From: an uncultured Eubacterium sp.
Lineage (GTDB): Bacteria; Bacillota; Clostridia; Lachnospirales; Lachnospiraceae
Direction: 5' to 3'
Assembly: GCA_905236805.1 (NCBI GenBank)
Contig: CAJOPH010000064.1
Coordinates: 1-45,422 of the forward strand
DNA length: 45,422 bases
The notes beneath the pieces were generated by a model. The model was given only the letters and a program-made list of their open reading frames with translations, was not told the DNA's origin and did no database searches. Shown here one piece after another: positions 27,240 to 34,221 of this stretch. Made by a program: the position numbers and the translations under genes. Every line of letters begins with the position of its first letter. The first letter of the stretch is position 1.

Positions 27240-28397
27240 TGTATGCACCATGCCTATCAGCTCCTTTAGCCTGTCGGCAAAATTAAATCTTTCCCTTACT
27301 TTTTCATGCCCTTTTGCCGCTATTTTTTCCCTTTGGGTATCATTCTTTATGAAAAACACCGCCTTTTCCACGGCATCCCCATAGCTGTCATAAGGAACAA
27401 ATTCCTCCATTGGGGAAAAGTATTCCATAAGCTCTTCCTGCACGTTTGCAAGGAGCAGTCCCCCACATCCCATGATATCCAGGGCTCTAAGGGGGATTCC
27501 CGTCCCTATGATGCGCAAGATGGGGCAAAGATTTATTTTTGAGCTTTTGAAGATATCAGGCATCTTGGTATCGTAGGATACAGGTGGCATGATCTTAACG
27601 TTTCTCAGGATTTTTTTTTGAGGTTCTGAAATATTTCCCGTCACAAAGTATGTATCAGCTCTCCCCGAAATAAGGGAAAGGAGGGAGATTCTGTCAAGAT
27701 AGGTAAGGTATGTGGACATTGAATATAGGAGCTTTTCCCTGTTCAGTATCGTCCCCTTTGCGACTTTTGACTTTTCATAGGATGCATTGATGGATGTGAC
27801 TATCTTTTCATCTACCACCTCGTCCAAAAAATAGTATCCCAAGAGCCTCTGCTGGCTCTCTATAAGACCATTTATGTAGCCTCTGTCATATTCACTCATC
27901 TGACTAAGGAGTCCGGGGAGGGTGGATTCATAGAGATTTCCTATGAAGGATACCTCATATTCTTTTTTCTTTTTTTTTCTGAAGGTATCCCACCAACCAA
28001 CATCAGCAGCCAAGGGAAAGTGATGCACGGTAGCTATCCCCTTTTTTTTGTAGCCTTTTACCTGTGCCCTGTCAAAAAGAAAGATCTCGTTGGTATCATG
28101 CTCCATCTCGGGAGTGCCCACTATATTCAAGGGACAGTCATAGGACCATGAGACGTACTTTATCCCTTCCTCATGGGCGGCTTTTGCTATATGGGGCCAG
28201 TAATTTACGGAAAAAATGAAATCCCTCTTTGATTTTTTTATCTCTTCCCGAACAAGGCTCGTCAGCTTATCATCTGCGTTAAAGTCCGCAGGAGTATAAA
28301 AAAGCCTTTCATCGTATTCTATTTCGAGCTTTTTGAAGGCCCTTTTTATGGCTTCATCGAAATATGAATCAAACAGCCTGACAAACAGTATCTTCAT
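27237..28397 (-). CDS. CgeB-like glycosyltransferase family protein (DUF3880 plus Glyco_trans_1_2)
   Basis: Probable cytosolic GT-B glycosyltransferase. The start at 28397 is chosen because GGGAGA lies upstream on that strand and the product begins MKILFVRLFDSYFDEAIKRA. The ORF extends 22 codons further upstream, but that extension crosses the promoter's -10 region. The 386-residue protein has an N-terminal domain (NYWPHIAKAAHEEGIKYVSWSYD) like DUF3880 and a C-terminal half with NLCPILRIIGTGIPLRALDIMGCGG, the acceptor/donor-site region of CgeB/spore-maturation-like transferases. In related bacteria such genes act on flagellin or surface glycans; the target here is unknown. It stands alone, convergent with the DUF1703 gene. 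Confidence 0.8.
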   Translation of the reverse strand: MKILFVRLFDSYFDEAIKRAFKKLEIEYDERLFYTPADFNADDKLTSLVREEIKKSKRDFIFSVNYWPHIAKAAHEEGIKYVSWSYDCPLNIVGTPEMEHDTNEIFLFDRAQVKGYKKKGIATVHHFPLAADVGWWDTFRKKKKKEYEVSFIGNLYESTLPGLLSQMSEYDRGYINGLIESQQRLLGYYFLDEVVDEKIVTSINASYEKSKVAKGTILNREKLLYSMSTYLTYLDRISLLSLISGRADTYFVTGNISEPQKKILRNVKIMPPVSYDTKMPDIFKSSKINLCPILRIIGTGIPLRALDIMGCGGLLLANVQEELMEYFSPMEEFVPYDSYGDAVEKAVFFIKNDTQREKIAAKGHEKVRERFNFADRLKELIGMVHT

Positions 28398-28466
28398 TTG
28401 AACGCTCTCCCTGAATAATAATAGCAAAAGGAAATGAATAGACCCGTTTCCCATAAGTGCCATTAT

Positions 28467-28496
28467 ATTCTACGATATGAGATATGTATTTGTCAA
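28467..28496 (-). promoter_or_regulatory. promoter of the glycosyltransferase gene
   Basis: On the reverse strand TTGACA (28496-28491), 18-bp spacer, TAGAAT (28472-28467). It is divergent from the dehydrogenase promoter about 30 bp away. Confidence 0.65.
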
Positions 28497-28528
28497 GAAA
28501 TAGTTACTATTCACCCTATAATTTCATA

Positions 28529-28557
28529 TTGAAAGATTAATGATATTATGGTACAAT
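28529..28557 (+). promoter_or_regulatory. promoter of the 2-hydroxyacid dehydrogenase gene
   Basis: TTGAAA (28529-28534), 17-bp spacer, TACAAT (28552-28557). The predicted leader is about 77 nt. Confidence 0.7.
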
Positions 28558-28640
28558 AGCAAAGAATGTATTTCAATGTATAATAACTTTTGGACAAGAG
28601 CTTAGGGGAGATGTTGCCATGCTTCATAAGGAGCCGATAA

Positions 28641-29591
28641 ATGTGTAAGATAGTTTTTCTGGAATTAGAATCCCTTGGACCTTTGGTAGATGTGTCCGGC
28701 TTCGAGAAATTAGGGGATGTTAGGTTTTATAAATCATCTACGGAAGAAGAAGCAAAAGAAAGGATCAAAGACGCAGACATAGTTATTGCCAACAAGATAA
28801 AATTTAATGAAGATACGTTAAAAGATAACTCTTGCGTAAAACTTATCTGTCTTACGGCAACAGGCACTGACAACCTGGATAAAAACTATCTGGAAAAAAG
28901 GGGAATAATATGGCACAATGCCGCAGGCTATTCTACCGTGACCGTGGCCCAGCATACCTTTGCCCTGTATTTTTATCTCTCAGAAAAAATAAGGACCTTT
29001 GATGATTTCGTTAAAAGCGGAAGATACTGTGATTATCCGGGATTCACCTGGTACGGAAGGATCATGGATGAATTATATGGAAAGACATGGGGGATAATAG
29101 GATTAGGACAGATCGGCAAAAGGGTAGCACAGATAGCGGAAGCCTTTGGCGCGAAAGTCATTTATTATTCCACCTCTGGCAAAAACATAAGCGGGGATCA
29201 CAAAAGGGTCGGGTTTGACCAAATACTAAAAGAATCAGATGTCATTTCGGTTCACGCCCCGTTAAATGATAATACCAGAGGGATGATGAATGCCGATGCT
29301 TTTTCTAAAATGAAAAAAAGCGCATATTTCATTAACGTGGCAAGGGGCGGTATAGTAAATGACAAAGATCTTTATGAGGCTCTGATGAATGGGGAATTGA
29401 AAGGTGCTGCCTTAGACGTTCTTTCCCGGGAGCCTATGGAAAAAACAAACCCATTACTTCAGATCAAAGACAGCGAAAAGCTGGTGATAACGCCGCATAT
29501 AGGATGGGCATCCGCAGAGGCAAGGGATAGACTTATCAAAATTACATACGGCCAGGTTGAAGAATTTGTAAGGATGATGCAGGGTAAATAA
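28641..29591 (+). CDS. D-2-hydroxyacid dehydrogenase, NAD(P)-dependent
   Basis: Reduces a 2-keto acid or oxidises a D-2-hydroxy acid. The 316-residue protein has the family layout: LTATGTDNLD in the substrate domain, the Rossmann loop GLGQIGKRVAQIAEAFG near 152-168, INVARGGIVND with the catalytic arginine, DVLSREPM with the glutamate, and ITPHIGWASAEAR with the histidine. It lacks the ACT domain of SerA, and overall resembles hydroxypyruvate/glycerate-type enzymes; the substrate cannot be fixed. AAGGAG lies seven bases before the ATG. It is preceded by its own promoter and followed directly by the rpsU promoter. Confidence 0.88.
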   Translation: MCKIVFLELESLGPLVDVSGFEKLGDVRFYKSSTEEEAKERIKDADIVIANKIKFNEDTLKDNSCVKLICLTATGTDNLDKNYLEKRGIIWHNAAGYSTVTVAQHTFALYFYLSEKIRTFDDFVKSGRYCDYPGFTWYGRIMDELYGKTWGIIGLGQIGKRVAQIAEAFGAKVIYYSTSGKNISGDHKRVGFDQILKESDVISVHAPLNDNTRGMMNADAFSKMKKSAYFINVARGGIVNDKDLYEALMNGELKGAALDVLSREPMEKTNPLLQIKDSEKLVITPHIGWASAEARDRLIKITYGQVEEFVRMMQGK

Positions 29592-29609
29592 AAAACCGGG
29601 ACAAAAGGG

Positions 29610-29638
29610 TTGACAATCAAACAAAAACATGTTATACT
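29610..29638 (+). promoter_or_regulatory. strong sigma-A promoter of rpsU
   Basis: TTGACA (29610-29615), 17-bp spacer, TATACT (29633-29638). It starts 18 bases after the dehydrogenase stop. The predicted leader is about 85 nt. Confidence 0.85.
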
Positions 29639-29643
29639 AAAAG

Positions 29644-29700
29644 TTGTGTGTCCGTAGTTTTGACGGATGAAGCTACGCAAATAAAAAGGTTCGACACATA
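29644..29700 (+). promoter_or_regulatory. structured rpsU leader with competing stems
   Basis: An outer stem TGTGTC/GACACA (29647-29652 with 29693-29698) can enclose CGTAG/CTACG (29653-29657 with 29673-29677). Alternatively TCCGT pairs with ACGGA (29651-29655 with 29663-29667). The two inner forms share bases and exclude each other, as in leaders that switch. Whether S21 or anything else binds is unknown. Confidence 0.4.
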
Positions 29701-29729
29701 ATTTACAGCCGGAGGGAGGGTTGGGAGAT

Positions 29730-29906
29730 ATGTCGAATATCATCGTAAAAGAGAATGAGACTCTCGACAGTGCGCTTCGCAGATTCAAGAGAAGCTGTGC
29801 AAAGGCCGGTATTCAGCAGGAAATCCGTAAGCGCGAGCATTACGAGAAGCCATCGGTAAGGCGAAAGAAAAAGTCTGAAGCGGCAAGGAAGCGTAAATAT
29901 AATTAA
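29730..29906 (+). CDS. rpsU: 30S ribosomal protein S21
   Basis: Small-subunit protein near the platform and the anti-Shine-Dalgarno region. The 58-residue protein reads [27 protein letters not shown], then [26 protein letters not shown], the full family pattern with its very basic tail. The ATG at 29730 follows GGAGGGAGGG; an in-frame TTG at 29721 is rejected because it lies inside the ribosome-site region and adds residues absent from the family. It has its own promoter, a structured leader and its own terminator, so it is a single-gene unit here. Confidence 0.96.
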   Translation: MSNIIVKENETLDSALRRFKRSCAKAGIQQEIRKREHYEKPSVRRKKKSEAARKRKYN

Positions 29907-29932
29907 GAATTTTGTGCTTTAATCCTTTGATT

Positions 29933-29963
29933 GGCCACCAGTTTTTGGTGGTCTTTCTTTTTG
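29933..29963 (+). terminator. intrinsic terminator of rpsU
   Basis: GGCCACCA (29933-29940) pairs with TGGTGGTC (29946-29953), one G-T pair, then TTTCTTTTT. A normal rho-independent terminator. Confidence 0.85.
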
Positions 29964-29990
29964 TACAGTTATAGTAAACGCATTTATAGT
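29961..29990 (+). promoter_or_regulatory. possible tgt promoter with -10 inside the inverted repeat
   Basis: TTGTAC (29961-29966), 18-bp spacer, TATAGT (29985-29990). The -10 hexamer lies in the left arm of the perfect palindrome; the mirrored arm carries the same hexamer on the other strand. Moderate match only. Confidence 0.45.
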
Positions 29991-30027
29991 GAACGTCAAA
30001 AATATTTTGACGTTCACTATAAATGCG
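29979..30027. repeat. perfect 23-bp inverted repeat with 3-base loop upstream of tgt
   Basis: Left arm 29979-30001, loop ATA, right arm 30005-30027, no mismatch. Core of the left arm: TTATAGTGAACGTCAAAA. A related TATAGTAAACG lies just before it (29970-29980), making a partial direct repeat. No T-run follows: the next bases are CAAGGAAATATATTCAC, then the tgt ATG. It could be an operator, an RNA hairpin, or a remnant of a small mobile palindrome. Confidence 0.85.
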
Positions 30028-30044
30028 CAAGGAAATATATTCAC

Positions 30045-31178
30045 ATGTACGAGATAATAAAAAAAGACCAAAAAGCAAAAAGGGCAGTGCTCCACACGGT
30101 TCATGGTGACATCCAGACACCTGTTTTCATGAACGTTGGGACTGCGGCAGCCATAAAAGGTGCGGTGTCCACCGATGATTTAAAGGAATTGGATACTCAG
30201 GTATTTTTGGCCAATACCTACCACCTCCATGTGCGCCCCGGAGATGACGTAATATACGAACTGGGAGGTCTTTCTTCTTTTATGAAGTGGGACAGACCCA
30301 TCCTTACGGACTCGGGAGGCTTCCAGGTTTTTTCTCTAAAAGGTCTTAGGAAGATAAAAGAAGAAGGTGTCACTTTTTCATCACACATAGACGGAAGGCG
30401 GATTTTCATGGGACCGGAAGAGAGTATTAAGATCCAGTCCCGGCTTTCATCCACCATAGCCATGGCCTTTGATGAGTGTCCTCCGGCATTGGCCGAAAGA
30501 AAATACGTGGAAGATTCCGTAAACCGCACCACCAGGTGGCTTAAAAGATGTAAGGTCCAAATGGAAAGGCAAAACGGACTTTATGGCACATTAAATAAAA
30601 AACAGCTTCTTTTCGGTATAAACCAGGGAGCAATATATGAGGACATAAGGGTCGAACACGCCAAAGCAATATCCGAACTGGATCTGGACGGATATGCCAT
30701 AGGAGGATTGGCCGTGGGAGAGACCCCTGAGCAGATGTATGAGGTTCTGGATGCAACGGTGCCACATCTACCCGCAGATAAACCCACATACCTTATGGGA
30801 GTGGGGACGCCGCGGAATATCCTGGAAGCGGTGGAGCGAGGAGTGGACTTTTTTGATTGCGTATATCCCAGCAGAAACGGCAGACACGGGCATGTGTATA
30901 CAAAGCACGGAAAGATAAATATCCTCAATAAAAAATATGAGACCGACGGTTTTGTTCTTGAGGAAGGGTGCGGATGCCCCGCATGTAAGAGAGGATATTC
31001 CAAAGGGTACCTAAGGCACCTTATGAAAGCAAAGGAGATGCTTGGGATGAGGTTTTTGGTCATGCACAATCTTTATTTTTACAATCACCTGATGGAGGAT
31101 ATAAGAAATGCCATAGAAGAAGGAAGATATAAAGCTTTCAAGGAAGAAAGGATAAGAATGATGGAAAGCGGGATGTGA
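30045..31178 (+). CDS. tgt: tRNA-guanine(34) transglycosylase
   Basis: Exchanges guanine 34 for a queuosine precursor (or queuine, in salvagers) in tRNAs with GUN anticodons. The ATG at 30045 gives 377 residues, normal length, starting MYEIIKKDQKAKRAVLHTVHG. A longer in-frame reading from a TTG at 29931 would run through the palindrome and is rejected. Catalytic aspartates are seen in LTDSGGFQVFSL and in DCVYPSRNGRHGHVYT; zinc ligands are in GCGCPACKRGYSKGYLRHL plus the later MHNLYFYNHL. AAGGA lies 11 bases upstream. It is not next to queA or yajC here and no other queuosine gene is in the window. Confidence 0.95.
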   Translation: MYEIIKKDQKAKRAVLHTVHGDIQTPVFMNVGTAAAIKGAVSTDDLKELDTQVFLANTYHLHVRPGDDVIYELGGLSSFMKWDRPILTDSGGFQVFSLKGLRKIKEEGVTFSSHIDGRRIFMGPEESIKIQSRLSSTIAMAFDECPPALAERKYVEDSVNRTTRWLKRCKVQMERQNGLYGTLNKKQLLFGINQGAIYEDIRVEHAKAISELDLDGYAIGGLAVGETPEQMYEVLDATVPHLPADKPTYLMGVGTPRNILEAVERGVDFFDCVYPSRNGRHGHVYTKHGKINILNKKYETDGFVLEEGCGCPACKRGYSKGYLRHLMKAKEMLGMRFLVMHNLYFYNHLMEDIRNAIEEGRYKAFKEERIRMMESGM

Positions 31179-31208
31179 ATAGTGACATTTTTTGTATTTT
31201 CCATACTG

Positions 31209-31237
31209 TTGATTTTTTTCCCCGATTATGATATAAT
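31209..31237 (+). promoter_or_regulatory. sigma-A promoter of the chemoreceptor gene
   Basis: TTGATT (31209-31214), 17-bp spacer, TATAAT (31232-31237). The predicted leader is about 108 nt. It is not a sigma-28-type flagellar promoter by eye. Confidence 0.75.
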
Positions 31238-31253
31238 TATGCGGATACGAACT

Positions 31254-31290
31254 TTATAGAAAACATTTTCGACCAACGTGCTTTCTATAA
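31254..31290 (+). promoter_or_regulatory. inverted repeat in the chemoreceptor leader
   Basis: TTATAGAAA (31254-31262) and TTTCTATAA (31282-31290) are perfect complements separated by 19 bases. It could form an RNA stem or a spaced operator just after the start point. It does not match the cyclic-di-GMP riboswitch consensus. Confidence 0.4.
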
Positions 31291-31351
31291 TTATCTTCTA
31301 TCAACGAAGGAACGTTAAACTTTATTCAAGGTATTTTAGGAGTGTAGTGAA

Positions 31352-33058
31352 ATGAAAAAAGAAAAAAAGCAGGAGGGAGCACCAAAAAGGGGCGGTTTTA
31401 CCATGCTGAAGATGCTCTTTCTCATAGGACTGGTACCTCTTTTGTCATCTGCCATCGTGATGCTGCTGGTAAGCGTATTTACGTTACGGGGAGAGGTTCA
31501 GGCCCAGATTTTTGAGAAGCTTGCGCGTACCAATGAAGGTTTCAATGAATATGTATATAATTGGTACCAGGAGGAAGGAGAGGAAGGCTTTACGGGTGAG
31601 AACAAGGATTATGAATATGTAGATTCCTATTCGGATAATGGTATAGAGATGACCGTTTTCATGGGAGCTACGAGGGCACTTACATCCATAAAGGATTCAT
31701 CCGGCAACAGGATAGAAGGCACGGATGCCGTAGACGCTGTCATATCAGCCGTCCTTAATAATGGTGAGCATTTTACCGATTCGGGAATATCAATAAATGA
31801 TAAAAAATATTACGTTGACTATCTTCCGCTTTATGATGAAGACGGTCAAATAGTGGGAATGACATTTACCGGTGAGACTGATGAGACGGTAACATCCGTC
31901 ATAAACAGAATTGTTATCAGGCTCATAATTATCGTAATAGTCATGATAGCGGTATTTTGCGTGATATTGTACTTTACGGCAAGACTTGCAAGGAAGCCTT
32001 TGATCGAGATCGCGAATGTCATGGAGCATTTTGCGCAAGGATACCTTCATGATGATATAACGCTCAAGACTGCCGTTTCGGAGAACAGGTCCATGGTGGA
32101 ATCGTTAAAGCGGATGCAGGAGAAGCTGGACTTTACCATAGACGATGTGAAAGGAAACGCCGGAAACCTTCATACCGAGGTGGGCGAAATAGAAAACCTC
32201 TCGAACGACAGCTCGGAGTCTGCGGGCCAGATAGCCAGTGCCGTGGAAGACCTTTCCAAGGGTGCCGTATCCATGGCAGAGAATGTAGAGAGCTTAAACA
32301 GGGACATCAATGACATGGGAGATAAGGTTCATGAGATAAGCCAAAGCGTTGATGACCTTAATGACAATGCCAAGGAGATGATGGGTGTTTCAAAGACTGC
32401 GTCTTCATCCATGGACGAGGTACTTGTTGGCTCGCAAAACACTGCCAAGGCCGTGGAAAAGATCACTCATCAGATCATGGTGACAAACGACTCCATAAAC
32501 AAGATAAACGAGGCGATAGAGCTTATCATAGGCGTGGCCAACCAGACGAAGCTTTTGTCACTTAACGCTTCGATAGAGGCGGCAAGAGCCGGGGAGGCAG
32601 GAAAGGGCTTTGCGGTAGTGGCAGGGAGTATATCAGACCTTTCCGAGGAGTCCAACGAGTCTGCCACGACCATAAGGAATATAGCGGAAGAGATTCTAAA
32701 CAACTCCAATGACTCTGTCAGCTTAGCTGAGACCATAAAAGACATCATAGACAATGAACAGGAGTCTGTGAAGCTTACCCAGGAGAGGATTGCAGAGCTC
32801 GATGATGCCATCGAAAAGAGCGTCAACATGATAGGTCAGATAGAATTAAAGACCACCGAGCTTGATGGGGTGAAGGAAAATATAATAGGAAACATAACGG
32901 ATCTTTCGGCCATCAGTGAAGAGAATGCCGCATCAAATGAAGAAGTATCGGCATCAGTGGATATGATAGCCACCAGTGTTTCCGAGATTGCGGGCAAGAT
33001 GGAAAATATGAACAAAATGTCAGAGGACTTAAATGGAGCGGTGGCATATTTCAAATAA
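31352..33058 (+). CDS. methyl-accepting chemotaxis protein
   Basis: Transmembrane chemoreceptor that signals to CheA/CheW. The 568 residues run: cytosolic basic N-terminus, first membrane span about 18-43, an extracellular sensor of about 140 residues resembling a single Cache fold (ISINDKKYYVDYLPLYDEDGQIVGMTFTGET), second span about 183-212 (IIIVIVMIAVFCVILYF), HAMP, and a long coiled-coil signalling domain with its tip at about 397-425 (NQTKLLSLNASIEAARAGEAGKG). The tip is followed by FAVVAGSISDLSEES where most receptors have ADEVRKLAE. No C-terminal CheR-tethering pentapeptide is present. AGGAG precedes the ATG. No other chemotaxis gene is in the window. The nuclease gene starts inside its 3' end. 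Confidence 0.93.
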   Translation: MKKEKKQEGAPKRGGFTMLKMLFLIGLVPLLSSAIVMLLVSVFTLRGEVQAQIFEKLARTNEGFNEYVYNWYQEEGEEGFTGENKDYEYVDSYSDNGIEMTVFMGATRALTSIKDSSGNRIEGTDAVDAVISAVLNNGEHFTDSGISINDKKYYVDYLPLYDEDGQIVGMTFTGETDETVTSVINRIVIRLIIIVIVMIAVFCVILYFTARLARKPLIEIANVMEHFAQGYLHDDITLKTAVSENRSMVESLKRMQEKLDFTIDDVKGNAGNLHTEVGEIENLSNDSSESAGQIASAVEDLSKGAVSMAENVESLNRDINDMGDKVHEISQSVDDLNDNAKEMMGVSKTASSSMDEVLVGSQNTAKAVEKITHQIMVTNDSINKINEAIELIIGVANQTKLLSLNASIEAARAGEAGKGFAVVAGSISDLSEESNESATTIRNIAEEILNNSNDSVSLAETIKDIIDNEQESVKLTQERIAELDDAIEKSVNMIGQIELKTTELDGVKENIIGNITDLSAISEENAASNEEVSASVDMIATSVSEIAGKMENMNKMSEDLNGAVAYFK

Positions 33059-34079
33059 AATACGGAGCGTCTTTATAAAGGCGTTTGGCACAGGGCGGGC
33101 AATATTTTTACTCGCCCTGTGTCTGTCGTTAAATGGCTGTACTTATCCTTCTTTATCCGATGAATCGGGCGATATTGTTTCATTGGATTCATCTCTGTCG
33201 TTTGATATTTCGATGGTGGATGAGTATGAGGGGGTACCATATTGCATCGTAAATGACAATGTGCCGTTTTTTTCGGAAGATGAAATAACAAATGAGTCCT
33301 TTGAACATTACAGCAGCTTAGATTCCCTTGGCAGGTGCGGTACGGCCTTTGCCTGCGTGGGAATTGACCTTATGCCTTCTGAAAAAAGGGGTGACATAGG
33401 CGCCGTACATCCTTCGGGCTGGCAGACGAAAAATTACGGAAAGCTGGTGGATGGAAACTATCTCTACAACAGATGCCATCTCATAGCCTACAGCATTGCG
33501 GGCGAAAATGCCAATGAAAAAAACCTGATCACCGGTACGAGATACATGAACACCACGGGGATGCTTCCTTTCGAAGAGCTGGTCAGGGAGTATGTTAAGG
33601 AAACCAAAAATCATGTAATGTACAGGGTTTCTCCCATATTCGAAGGGAAAAACCTGGTCGCATCAGGGGTGCTGATGGAGGCTTATTCTTCCGGAGATAT
33701 GGGGGAGGATTTGTGTTTTTGTGTATATTGCTATAACGTGCAGCCGGGGATAGATATAGACTATTTAACGGGGGATAGTAAGGAAAATGGAGAGAAAATA
33801 GAAAATGTTTCCTATGAATCTCCCGTAAACAGGGGAACGTACAGCACATATGATGAGTATGACTATGATTTTTCCCGGGAAGATGCTGCCTATTCTTCGG
33901 GAAAGTTTTCGGCAAAGGCGGATACTACCTATGTCCTAAACACCAATACCTTAAAATTCCATCTTCCTTCATGTTCTTCTGTAGATGAGATGAGCCCATC
34001 CAACAGAAAGGAGACTTCAAAATCCAGAAAGGAGCTTATCAGGGAAGGGTATGAGCCGTGTGGGAGATGTAATCCTTAG
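33033..34079 (+). CDS. DNA/RNA non-specific endonuclease lipoprotein (DNA-entry nuclease type)
   Basis: Predicted extracellular, membrane-tethered nuclease. Signal peptide with lipobox LSLNGC (lipidated C36). The beta-beta-alpha-metal core holds NRCHLIAYSIAGENANEKNL (residues 146-165), the EndA/NucA-type motif in which the usual DRGH is NRCH, with H149 the probable general base, and an asparagine in GTRYMNTTGM as likely metal ligand. The C-terminal 50 residues (FHLPSCSSVDEMSPSNRK, then GYEPCGRCNP) form a Cys-rich, possibly metal-binding module often seen with such nucleases. The ATG at 33033 has AGAGG upstream and overlaps the chemoreceptor gene by 26 bases, so translation is probably coupled. 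It may serve DNA uptake or feeding on extracellular DNA. Confidence 0.9.
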   Translation: MERWHISNKIRSVFIKAFGTGRAIFLLALCLSLNGCTYPSLSDESGDIVSLDSSLSFDISMVDEYEGVPYCIVNDNVPFFSEDEITNESFEHYSSLDSLGRCGTAFACVGIDLMPSEKRGDIGAVHPSGWQTKNYGKLVDGNYLYNRCHLIAYSIAGENANEKNLITGTRYMNTTGMLPFEELVREYVKETKNHVMYRVSPIFEGKNLVASGVLMEAYSSGDMGEDLCFCVYCYNVQPGIDIDYLTGDSKENGEKIENVSYESPVNRGTYSTYDEYDYDFSREDAAYSSGKFSAKADTTYVLNTNTLKFHLPSCSSVDEMSPSNRKETSKSRKELIREGYEPCGRCNP

Positions 34080-34106
34080 GGAATGGGGGTATGCTCATGA
34101 AATGGG

Positions 34107-34135
34107 TTTACAAATGAAGTGATTTATGGTAAAAT
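34107..34135 (+). promoter_or_regulatory. promoter of the EF-G-like gene
   Basis: TTTACA (34107-34112), 17-bp spacer, TAAAAT (34130-34135). The predicted leader is about 80 nt and contains a folded region. Confidence 0.65.
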
Positions 34136-34145
34136 ATCCAAGTGT

Positions 34146-34203
34146 TGCGGCTTTTGGCAGATGGATACCGTCTGCTTTGATATAGAATTTATTTATAGCC
34201 GCA
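34146..34203 (+). promoter_or_regulatory. structured leader of the EF-G-like gene
   Basis: Outer stem TGCGGC/GCCGCA (34146-34151 with 34198-34203) encloses GCAGA/TCTGC (34157-34161 with 34171-34175). The outer stem ends just before the AAGGAGG ribosome site at 34207-34213, so folding could influence translation. Confidence 0.4.
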
Positions 34204-34221
34204 GGTAAGGAGGTTTCTAAC

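Noticed and set aside
22960-27240. Integrated element bounded by tRNA-Pro attachment repeats
   Set aside because: No copy of the tRNA 3' end (GGTTCAAATCCTGTCGCATCG) was found by eye near 27.2 kb, and there is no integrase gene.
29979-30027. Intrinsic terminator for rpsU
   Set aside because: rpsU already has a good terminator at 29933-29963, and the palindrome is followed by CAAGGAAAT rather than T.
29931-30044. Longer N-terminus for Tgt from a TTG at 29931
   Set aside because: The extra 38 residues are translated from the rpsU terminator and the palindrome, and are absent from the Tgt family.
31238-31351. Cyclic-di-GMP riboswitch upstream of the chemoreceptor
   Set aside because: The conserved GEMM bases and tetraloop receptor are not present; only a simple inverted repeat is seen.
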